NCBI RefSeq assembly: GCF_003143855.1
Contig: NZ_QFRK01000012.1
Span: 90,216-154,215, forward strand
Origin: Streptomyces sp. NWU339
Lineage (GTDB): Bacteria; Actinomycetota; Actinomycetes; Streptomycetales; Streptomycetaceae
Direction of reading: 5' to 3'
DNA length: 64,000 bases
Shown here: positions 41,770 through 48,488 of the stretch, piece after piece
How positions within the stretch are numbered: position 1 is the stretch's first letter
How the letters are laid out: each line of letters begins with the position of its first letter
Made by a program: the position numbers and the translations under genes
The notes under the pieces: generated by a model
Told to the model about the DNA's origin: nothing
The model's database searches: none
What the model saw: only the letters and a program-made list of their open reading frames with translations

Positions 41770-42183
41770 ATGGCCTCCCATGACGATCCCGGCGATCCCG
41801 ACGACACCCCCGTCGGCCCTGTCAGCTCCCTGGAGCAGGCGTTGCACGCGGCCCGCGCGCTCGTGCTCGCGGACCTGGTCGCGCAGGAGGTCGCCGAGGC
41901 GGACGTCGTCTCGCTCGTCGAGGAGTCCGTCGCGCACCGACGCTGGTGGGTCGAGCAGTGGCCGGAGGGCGCCGGGTTCGTCGCCGGTCTGGTCGCCCAG
42001 GACGTGCAGGACGCCCTGCTGGAGCGGTACGGCCGCTGGCCGCTGTGCCCGGTGTGCGGCTCCGGCGACCCGCACGCGCTGGAGGTGGAGCCGGAACTCG
42101 GCCCCGATCCGCACTGGGTGTGCCACCTGGCGGGCGTGAAGGTCGCGGCGGTCGGCTCGCTGGGCGGGGCGGCCTCGACGTGA
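41770..42183 (+). CDS. Conserved hypothetical protein with CPVC knuckle
   Basis: 137 residues. A helical N part (SSLEQALHAARALVLADLVAQEVAEADVVSLVEESVAHRRWWVEQWPEG) and a C part with LCPVCGSGDPHALEVEPELGPDPHWVCHLAG. The C-x-x-C and C-H pair could bind zinc. No named family. It starts divergently from the RpiR gene and its stop overlaps the GTG start of the DUF4031 gene (gtga), so the two are coupled. Confidence 0.75.
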   Translation: MASHDDPGDPDDTPVGPVSSLEQALHAARALVLADLVAQEVAEADVVSLVEESVAHRRWWVEQWPEGAGFVAGLVAQDVQDALLERYGRWPLCPVCGSGDPHALEVEPELGPDPHWVCHLAGVKVAAVGSLGGAAST

Positions 42184-42473
42184 CCCTGTACATCGACCCG
42201 CCCACCTGGCCGGGACACGGCCGACTCTGGTCCCACCTGGTCAGCGACGTCTCCTACGACGAACTGCACGCCTTCGCCGCCGCCCTCGGCGTCCCCCGCC
42301 GCGCCTTCGAACGCGACCACTACGACATCCCCCAGCACCGGTACCCGGACGTCGTGCTCGCCGGGGCGGTGGAGGTCAGCAGCCGTGAGGTGGTGCGGCT
42401 GCTGTACGGGGCGGGGCTGCGGGTGCGCAAGAGCACGGTGCGTGACGGCGCGGTTCAGCGGCGGATTTCGTAG
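42180..42473 (+). CDS. DUF4031 domain protein
   Basis: 97 residues from a GTG at 42180. TLYIDPPTWPGHGRLWSHLVSD, YDELHAFAAALGVPRRAFERDHYDIPQHRYPDVV and GAVEVSSREVVRLLYGAGLRVRK match DUF4031, a small actinobacterial family of unknown role that carries an invariant WPGHGRLWSHL motif. It is coupled to the upstream Cys-knuckle protein by a gtga overlap. Its 3' end overlaps the converging DinB-GNAT gene by 19 nt. Confidence 0.9.
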   Translation: MTLYIDPPTWPGHGRLWSHLVSDVSYDELHAFAAALGVPRRAFERDHYDIPQHRYPDVVLAGAVEVSSREVVRLLYGAGLRVRKSTVRDGAVQRRIS

Positions 42474-43528
42474 ACGTACTCGCCCGCGTACTCGCCCGCG
42501 TTCTCGGTGACCCGGGTGAATCCGGCGCGGGTGACGACGTTCTGCGAGGGCACGTTGGCGCGGTCGATGACGGCGGTGACGGTCCGTGCACCGTCCTGCG
42601 CGAGCGCCCACGCCGACAGCGCGCGCAGCGCCTCGGTGGCGTAGCCGTGGCCGCGGGCGCCCTCGACGAGGTCGTAGCCGATCTCCACGCGGCCGTCCCC
42701 GTCCGGAGCACGGTGGAACCCCATGGCGCCCAGCGCGAGGTCGTCCTCCCGCCGGACCAGCACGTACATGGTCCACTCCGGGTGGAAGGTCCCTTCCTCG
42801 TACTGCTTGACCATCAACCCGGCACCGACCCGGGTCCCGTCGGCGGGAGCGGAGCCGACCCACTCGTAGCCGCCGTCACCGCCCGTACTCAGGTCGGCGA
42901 CGGTCGCGGGCGTGACGCCCTCCAGGTCGAGCCGCTCGCTGCGGAGCACCGGATTGTTGCTCCAGCGCCACTGGCCGACGGGCTCGCGCCCCGGCAGGTC
43001 GCCGCGGCCGGTCGCCCACAGCAGGGTCTGCCAGGGGGTGGGTCCCGGGCGGACGTGGGGGAAGATCCGAGTGAGGACGAACGAGGCAAGTTCGGTGGGT
43101 GGTTCGTACCGTACGCCCAGACCTTCGGTGATGTCGTGGGTGTGCAGCAGCACCTCGGCCACGCCCATCGCGGCGAAGCCCTCGCGGTTCGCGTGCCGGA
43201 AGGGGTACGGGTGGAAGGCGCGGACCGCGCGTGGGGTGGTGCGGATCGCGGCGGCGAGCAGGGTGCCGGTCGTTCCGATCACGGTCAGGAGACCGGCGTT
43301 GTCGGTGCCGTCGTCCGGAGTGATCTCGAAGGGCACGTACGCGTCCTGCGCCCGGCCGGCCAACTGGCCGGCGTACGCGATGAGGTCGGAGGCGATGTGC
43401 ACCGCCGTCGCACGGCAGTCCCACTCCAGTCGCCCGGCCCGTACCCCCTCCCACTCCCGGACCGCTGCCAGCGCCGCCACGCAGTCCGCGACGGCTTCCT
43501 CCACCTGTTCCGCTCCCGAGGCACGCAT
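42455..43528 (-). CDS. DinB/maleylpyruvate-isomerase-like protein fused to a GNAT domain
   Basis: 357 residues. N-terminal part (1-210) is the mycothiol-dependent maleylpyruvate isomerase/DinB four-helix fold: WDCRATAVHIASDLIAYAGQLAG, FAAMGVAEVLLHTHDITEGLGV with the metal His residues. The C-terminal part (about 225-357) is a RimJ-like GNAT: MYVLVRREDDLALGAMGFHRAPDGDGRVEIGYDLVEGARGHGYATEALRAL with the acetyl-CoA loop R-G-x-G-Y-A. Substrates unknown. It starts 11 nt after the ATPase-HD gene ends, so they form one operon. Confidence 0.82.
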   Translation of the reverse strand: MRASGAEQVEEAVADCVAALAAVREWEGVRAGRLEWDCRATAVHIASDLIAYAGQLAGRAQDAYVPFEITPDDGTDNAGLLTVIGTTGTLLAAAIRTTPRAVRAFHPYPFRHANREGFAAMGVAEVLLHTHDITEGLGVRYEPPTELASFVLTRIFPHVRPGPTPWQTLLWATGRGDLPGREPVGQWRWSNNPVLRSERLDLEGVTPATVADLSTGGDGGYEWVGSAPADGTRVGAGLMVKQYEEGTFHPEWTMYVLVRREDDLALGAMGFHRAPDGDGRVEIGYDLVEGARGHGYATEALRALSAWALAQDGARTVTAVIDRANVPSQNVVTRAGFTRVTENAGEYAGEYVYEIRR

Positions 43529-43538
43529 GCGGGGCAGG

Positions 43539-44708
43539 CTATGAGGGCGGCGGTGCCGGGGTCGACAGCATTTCCAGCTCGCCGCCGATGTTGTATCGGG
43601 CGGTGGCCTCCCAGTGCTCCTGCCCGTAAGAGGTGCGGAACAGGCGGGGAAGAGCCAGGAGTTGACGCAGTACGGCGGCCCGGCCCTCGCGGAAGGCGTC
43701 GCCCGGCACGAAGTGGTATTCCGCGCGGACGGCGGCGGTGTAGACGGCGTACGCCGACGGGGGCGAGGCGAGGATCGCCAGGTCGGCGTCGCACAGCACC
43801 TGACCGTCCCGGTCGTCATCGGCCGGGTCGTGCGTGACGGTGAGCCGCACCAGCCGCGCCACCTCGGCGACCTTCGCCTCCGGAACCCCGGCCTCGGGCA
43901 GTGCCCGCTCGGCGAGCCGGGCCGACCGCTCCTCGTTCTCGGAGCGGTCGGGCAGATACACGGCGTCGTGGAACCAGGCCGCGAGCCGCACGACGTCCGG
44001 GTCGTCCGCGTACGCCTCCAGCTCGTCGACGTGATCGAGTACGGCGGTGAGGTGGGCGAGCGTGTGGTAGTGCCGCTGCGGCTCCTGCCAGCGGGCGAGC
44101 AGGTTGTCGGCGTAGGGCGCCGGATCGGGCCCGCCCCCGGAACCCCGAGCCCCCTCCAGAGCACGGGCGAAACGGGCGCGCAGGACGTCGGTGTCGGCCA
44201 TACGGCCATTCTTCCCGACCTCACGGATCGCGGGAACTTTGCCACAGAGCTCCAGCTCGGCCCGTACCGTTTTGCCCGGTCCTCCTTCTTTGCGTGGCTC
44301 GACGGACAGCCGGCTCGTCAGGCAGGACACCAGCCAGAGACCGCGGCCCTCCTCCGCCTCAGGATCCTGAGGAGCGCAGGGCCGGGCCGGGAGGAAGCCG
44401 TCGTCTCGAGTGTCGGTGACCTCGACGCGAACGAGATCACGCGCGGCGGCCAGTGTCAGGCTCAGACGGAAGTCGCGGCCGGAGACGCGGCCGTGGGTCA
44501 CCGCGTTGGCGCTGAGCTCGGCCACGACGAGCGTCACGGTCTCGTTCACCTCGGACTCGTACGGGAAGCCCCAGGCATCCAGGCGGTGGGAAGCGAGCCG
44601 ACGGGCCAGACGGGCGCCTCGCGGGGTGGAGGTGAAGCACATAGAGAACTCTTCGGCGTGTGCGGAGGATTGGCCGGTGCGCTCGATGGGGGGAGTTTCT
44701 GTCGTCAT
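43539..44708 (-). CDS. SpoIIAB/RsbW-like ATPase fused in frame to an HD-domain phosphohydrolase
   Basis: A single open frame of 389 residues. Residues 1-150 form an anti-sigma-type HATPase: CFTSTPRGARLARRLASHRL, VTLVVAELSANAVTHGRV (N box) and GRGLWLVSCLTSRLSVEP, as in the ATPase partners of WhiJ/AbaA-type clusters. Residues about 170-389 form an HD hydrolase: YHTLAHLTAVLDHVDELE, VRLAAWFHDAVYLP (HD), DADLAILAS and YAVYTAAVRAEY. No stop separates them; an internal ATG at 44201 (MADTDVLRARF) with gggaaga upstream could also start the HD part alone. The ribosome site of 44708 is weak. HD proteins of this kind are usually stand-alone. Confidence 0.75.
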   Translation of the reverse strand: MTTETPPIERTGQSSAHAEEFSMCFTSTPRGARLARRLASHRLDAWGFPYESEVNETVTLVVAELSANAVTHGRVSGRDFRLSLTLAAARDLVRVEVTDTRDDGFLPARPCAPQDPEAEEGRGLWLVSCLTSRLSVEPRKEGGPGKTVRAELELCGKVPAIREVGKNGRMADTDVLRARFARALEGARGSGGGPDPAPYADNLLARWQEPQRHYHTLAHLTAVLDHVDELEAYADDPDVVRLAAWFHDAVYLPDRSENEERSARLAERALPEAGVPEAKVAEVARLVRLTVTHDPADDDRDGQVLCDADLAILASPPSAYAVYTAAVRAEYHFVPGDAFREGRAAVLRQLLALPRLFRTSYGQEHWEATARYNIGGELEMLSTPAPPPS

Positions 44709-44816
44709 GGAAGTGAGCGTGCCGCTGTGTGCATACCGTGACCAGCAACGAATCCCTTACACAGCGTTGCTGTAGGGATGCCGAGAGTGCCTGTCGGTGA
44801 GGGAGAGGGGCAGCCC

Positions 44817-45656
44817 ATGGTGCAGGTCGCGGAGCAGGCAGCGCGGAATGAGGATCCTGCCGACGAGTTGCTGCGTTCCTTCGGCAGGCAGGTCAAGATC
44901 CTCCGCGAGCGGGCCGGGCTCACTCAGGCCGCACTCGCCCCACGGCTCGGATACAGCGAGGCGCAGATCGCCGCGATCGAGCAGGGGCGCCGGATTCCAC
45001 GGCCGGAGACCATCGACAACCTCGACAGTCTGCTGGAGGGCGGTGGGTTGCTGCTCGCCATGAAGCGGGCCGTGGCGCTCACGCGGTACCCGGCGTTCTT
45101 CCGTGACGCGGCGCGGATCGAGGAGGAGGCCGTCGAGTTCCACGCGTATGCGGTGCTGGCCGTGCCCGGTCTGCTCCAGACGGAGGAGTACGCGCGGACC
45201 ATGTTCACCGTGTGGAGGCCTCGGCGGCGCGAGGACGAGATCGAGCAGATGGTGGCGGCTCGGATGGCACGCCACAAGCTCTATGAGCGGAAGCCCGCGC
45301 CGACGCTCAGCTTCGTCATCGAGGAGTCCGTGCTGGAGCGGCCGTTCGGCGGGGTGGACGTGCTGCGTGGTCAGTTGGAGCACGTGCTGCTCGTCGCCGA
45401 GAACCCCCATGTCGAGATTCAGGTCATGCCGACCCGGGTCACCGATCACGCGGGGGCGGACGGGCCGTTCACGATGATGACCCCGGAGGGTGGTGAGCAA
45501 GTGGCGTATGTGGAGAGCCAGGCCAACGGGCGCGTGATCACCAAGCGGGAAAGCGTACGTGGGTTCGCCGTGCGGTATGGAATCCTGCGGGCGCAGGCGT
45601 TGTCCCCTGACGAATCCGTGCGTCACATCGAGAAGTTGCTGCAAGGAGACCTATGA
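44817..45656 (+). CDS. XRE-family HTH regulator with DUF5753 (WhiJ/Scr1 type)
   Basis: 279 residues from the ATG at 44817, which has gagagggg upstream (an in-frame ATG at 44778 lacks one). HTH: FGRQVKILRERAGLTQAALAPRLGYSEAQIAAIEQGRRIP. DUF5753: EEEAVEFHAYAVLAVPGLLQTEEYARTMF, ARMARHKLYERKPAPTLSFVIEESVLERPFGG, and GYVES-like VAYVESQANGRVIT. Such proteins pair with a DUF397 peptide encoded just downstream and often with a divergent SpoIIAB-like ATPase, as here. The S. coelicolor prototypes affect sporulation. Stop and DUF397 start overlap by 4 nt. Confidence 0.92.
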   Translation: MVQVAEQAARNEDPADELLRSFGRQVKILRERAGLTQAALAPRLGYSEAQIAAIEQGRRIPRPETIDNLDSLLEGGGLLLAMKRAVALTRYPAFFRDAARIEEEAVEFHAYAVLAVPGLLQTEEYARTMFTVWRPRRREDEIEQMVAARMARHKLYERKPAPTLSFVIEESVLERPFGGVDVLRGQLEHVLLVAENPHVEIQVMPTRVTDHAGADGPFTMMTPEGGEQVAYVESQANGRVITKRESVRGFAVRYGILRAQALSPDESVRHIEKLLQGDL

Positions 45657-45856
45657 ACACCGAGCAGTCCCAGGCACAGGCGCTCCACTGGTTCAAGTCC
45701 AGCTACAGCGGTGGCGCGGGCGGCGAGTGCGTCGAGGTCGCTGCCCTCCCCGCCTCCGTCCACGTCCGAGACTCCAAGGACACCGGCCGGGGCACCCTCA
45801 CGGTGAACCCCGCCACTTGGTCCGCCTTCGTCGCGCACGCGAGCCACGCTCACTGA
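45653..45856 (+). CDS. DUF397 protein (WhiJ/Scr1 partner)
   Basis: 67 residues. HWFKSSYSGGAGGECVEVAALPASVHVRDSKDTGRGTLTVNPATWSAFV is the full DUF397 pattern (W-x-K-S-S-Y-S ... C-V-E-V-A ... V-x-V-R-D-S-K). DUF397 proteins act as partners of the adjacent DUF5753 regulator (the BldB-like / AbaA-orfD class). ATG overlaps the regulator stop (atga), which gives tight coupling. Confidence 0.95.
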   Translation: MNTEQSQAQALHWFKSSYSGGAGGECVEVAALPASVHVRDSKDTGRGTLTVNPATWSAFVAHASHAH

Positions 45857-45864
45857 CCGAAAAG

Positions 45865-45888
45865 CGACGTCAACATGGCGTGACGTCG
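45865..45888 (+). terminator. Short hairpin after the DUF397 gene
   Basis: 8-bp stem cgacgtca / tgacgtcg with an 8-nt loop, 8 nt after the stop. Confidence 0.55.
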
Positions 45889-45941
45889 GCTTGGCCCGCT
45901 TCCGTCGGCCTTGGCAGCATCGGCGGTAGCAAACAAAACAC

Positions 45942-45959
45942 GGTGCATATGGCTGCACC
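45942..45959. promoter_or_regulatory. Palindrome ggtgca-tatggc-tgcacc
   Basis: 18-bp operator-like inverted repeat with 6-bp arms, 78 nt upstream of the start of the broken alpha/beta hydrolase gene. Regulator unknown. Confidence 0.35.
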
Positions 45960-46036
45960 AGGTCCTGGGGCCGTTCCTTCGGGAGCGGCCCGAGTGCTTT
46001 CCGGAAAAGATCGCGGGTGCCGCGAGGAAGCAGAAA

Positions 46037-46921
46037 GTGAGCCGCCAGGTGCAACCGACGTTCGTACTGGTCCACGGAGCCTTCGCGAACTCCTTCTCCT
46101 TCGCGCCGCTCCAGGCCGAACTCGGCCTGCTCGGGCACCGTTCGGTCGCCGTCGACCTGCCCGGCCACGGCTTCGCGGCGACCTACACCCGCGCCTACCA
46201 GGCGCCGTAGGATCCCGAAGGGCTCGCCACCGCGCCCGGTGCGATCAAGGGCGTCACGCTCGCCGACAACGCCGCGCACCTGATCGGGGTCCTGGAGCGG
46301 GCCAAGCGGAACGGCCCGGTGATCCTCGTCGCCCACAGCCGCGGCGGCGTCACGGCCACGGCCGCGGCCAACGCGCGGCCCGACCTGATCGACCGCGTCG
46401 TCTACGTCGCGGCCTGGTGCCCGGTCGCGCTCGACGTCGGCGACTACTACGCCGAGCCGGAGATGGCCGCGGTCGACGCCGCCTCCCTGGGCCTGGCGAT
46501 GGCCGGGAACCCCGCCGAGCTCGGCCTGCTCCGCGTCAACTTCCGCACCGCGGACCCGGCCGCCCTCGCGGCGCTCAAGGCGGCTTTCCTCGCCGACGGC
46601 ACCGACGAGGAGTTCCTGACCTTCCTGAACACCTTCCAGCCCGACGAGAACCTGGACGTCGGCACCTCCGCCGACCGGGCGCAGGCGGCGACCTGGGGGC
46701 GTGTCCCGAAGACCTTCGTCCGCCTGGCCGACGACGCGAGCATGCCGCTCGCCCTGCAGGACCGGCTGATCCGCGAGGGCGACGAGCTGACGCCGGACAA
46801 CCCGTACGACGTCCGCACGCTCGCGGGCAGCCACCTGAAGTGGCTGGTCGATCCGGCGCCGGCGGCCCGGACCCTGGGCGAACTCGCCGCGCTCCCGGCC
46901 CCGGCCCCGGCCACGGAGTGA
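46037..46921 (+). pseudogene. Alpha/beta hydrolase interrupted by one in-frame amber codon
   Basis: From a GTG at 46037 (gaggaag upstream) the frame reads TFVLVHGAFANSFSFAPLQ and DLPGHGFAATYTRAYQAP, then TAG at 46208-46210. The same frame continues without any shift: DPEGLATAPGAIKGVTLADN, VILVAHSRGGVTATAAA (nucleophile Ser in HSRGG) to a normal stop at 46921. About 294 codons in total, full length for the family. Homologues I recall have Gln after YQAP, so a single C-to-T change (CAG to TAG) explains it. Codon use after the stop is still typical, so the lesion is recent or a sequencing error. Confidence 0.85.
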
Positions 46922-46984
46922 CTCCCGTGCCCGCCCCGCAACGGTTCCCCTCCTGGGGGCGCAGCCGCCACTAGCGTGGGTGGC

Positions 46985-47665
46985 ATGACGACTCCTGCGG
47001 ATGTGCAGAACGTACGAGACCCGGAGCTGCCCGGACGGCTGCTGACCGTCGAGCGGGACGCGCTGATCCCGTTGCTGCGGAGGAGGCCCGACGCGGACTT
47101 CGCGTTGCCGGTGGCGGCGTGTCCGGGGTGGACGGTGCGGGATGTGCTGGCGCACTGCTCGGCCGCGTTCACGCGGGTGCTGGAGCGCCGGTTCGAGGAA
47201 GGGGTGTTCTCGCCCGCGTCCAACGACCGGGACATCGCCGAGCGGGCCGAGTGGACCAACGCCCAGGTCGTCGACGAGCTCGAGCGCGGGATGACCGAGG
47301 CCGGGCCGGTGATCGCGAAGGCGGACGGAGCGCTGGACGTCCTCGCGCTGGGCGAGTGGGTGCACGCGGGGGACGTGCGCGAGGCGTTCGGGGAGCCCGG
47401 CGCGTACGCGGGTGCGGGGCTGCCGTCCGCGTTCTCCCTGCTGGCCTACGTGACCGGTCGGAAGGGGCACCTTCCGCTGCACGCCGACCTCGACGACGTG
47501 GACGAGCCCCTGCGGCTGGGCGACACCTCGGGCCGGCGGCCCCCGGCGCGGTACATCGGGGACGGGCCGACGCTCGTACGGCTCTACGCGGGACGGCCGG
47601 TGGACGGCGCCGCGTACGAGCTGGCCGGAGCGGAGGCGGCGGAGCTGAACATCTTCGACGAGTGA
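46985..47665 (+). CDS. TIGR03083-type maleylpyruvate isomerase/DinB-like protein
   Basis: 226 residues. LLTVERDALIPLLRRRPDADFALPVAACPGWTVRDVLAHCSAAFTRVL is the N-terminal helical DinB-like pattern (P-x-C-P-x-W-x-V-x-D-v-l-x-H). The conserved second His lies in LGEWVHAGDVREAFGEPGAYAG, and a small C-terminal SCP2-like part follows. Such proteins bind a metal and use mycothiol or other thiols; substrate unknown. It begins 64 nt after the broken hydrolase. ATG 46985 chosen; GTG-type codons just upstream are possible. Confidence 0.85.
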   Translation: MTTPADVQNVRDPELPGRLLTVERDALIPLLRRRPDADFALPVAACPGWTVRDVLAHCSAAFTRVLERRFEEGVFSPASNDRDIAERAEWTNAQVVDELERGMTEAGPVIAKADGALDVLALGEWVHAGDVREAFGEPGAYAGAGLPSAFSLLAYVTGRKGHLPLHADLDDVDEPLRLGDTSGRRPPARYIGDGPTLVRLYAGRPVDGAAYELAGAEAAELNIFDE

Positions 47666-47718
47666 GGCGCGGCGAGGGCTCCAGGGGCGCGGATCTTCGG
47701 GTGGCGGGCGTAGGGTGG

Positions 47719-47734
47719 ATTGGACTAGACCTCT
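47719..47734. promoter_or_regulatory. dre-like (DasR-type) sequence upstream of cutC
   Basis: attggactagacctct matches 13 of 16 positions of ACTGGTCTAGACCACT, as good as box 1 at nagK. It also lies in a wider palindrome gactag-acct-ctagtc (47723-47738). 36 nt before the cutC start. Confidence 0.45.
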
Positions 47735-47769
47735 AGTCGCCGCCGATCGATGCCGAGGAATGGGGTCCC

Positions 47770-48468
47770 ATGAGCAAGCGTGCAGTCCTGGAGGTGATCG
47801 CCCTCGACGTCGAGGACGCCGTCGCCGCGCAGGCCGGGGGCGCGGACCGGCTCGAGCTGGTCACCGACATGGCCGCCGACGGGCTCACCCCGTCCGCCCG
47901 CACCGTCGCCGCCGTGCGCGCGGCCGTCGACATCCCGCCGCGGGTGATGCTGCGGTTGGCGGACGGGTTCGCCGCGGGTGACCTCGGCCGGCTGGTGGAC
48001 ACGGCACGGGAGATGCGGGACGCGGGGGCGGAGGAGTTCGTCCTCGGGTTCCTGGACGCGGACGGCGGTGTGGATCTGGGCGCGGTGGAGCGGGTGGTCG
48101 ACGCGCTGGACGGCTGCCGCTGGACCTTCCACCGCGCCATCGACCGCGCCGCCGACCGCGCCGCCCTGCGCAAGCAGCTCGACGGACTGCCGGGCCTCGA
48201 CGCCTACCTCACGGCCGGCGCGCCCGGCGGTGTGGCCGACGGGCTGCCGACGCTGCTCGCCGAGGCCCGGCGAGGGGGACAGGGCGAACCCGGGTACGAG
48301 CAGCAGCTGCTCGTGGGCGGCGGGCTGCGGCTGGAGCAGGTGCCCACGCTGCTCGGCGCCGGGATCCGTGCCTTCCACATCGGTGGCGCGGCCCGGCCGG
48401 ACGGGTGGAACGGGCCCGTCTCGGCGGAGGCCGTGGCCGAGTGGCGTCGGGTGGTGGACGGGGGCTGA
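47770..48468 (+). CDS. cutC: CutC family TIM-barrel protein
   Basis: 232 residues. VLEVIALDVEDAVAAQAGGADRLELVTDMAADGLTPS is the family signature; RWTFHRAIDRAADRAAL and IRAFHIGGAARPDGW follow. CutC was named for copper tolerance, but its biochemical function is unsettled. Monocistronic by position, starting 105 nt after the previous gene; ribosome site gaggaatgggg is good though distant. A dre-like box in the promoter hints at DasR (amino-sugar) control. Convergent with the HelD-like gene. Confidence 0.9.
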   Translation: MSKRAVLEVIALDVEDAVAAQAGGADRLELVTDMAADGLTPSARTVAAVRAAVDIPPRVMLRLADGFAAGDLGRLVDTAREMRDAGAEEFVLGFLDADGGVDLGAVERVVDALDGCRWTFHRAIDRAADRAALRKQLDGLPGLDAYLTAGAPGGVADGLPTLLAEARRGGQGEPGYEQQLLVGGGLRLEQVPTLLGAGIRAFHIGGAARPDGWNGPVSAEAVAEWRRVVDGG

Positions 48469-48488
48469 CACCGGCTCCACGGACCGGA

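Noticed and set aside
45911..46036. Upstream in-frame ATG of the broken hydrolase
   Set aside because: The extra 42 residues are not hydrolase-like and the GTG at 46037 has a good ribosome site.
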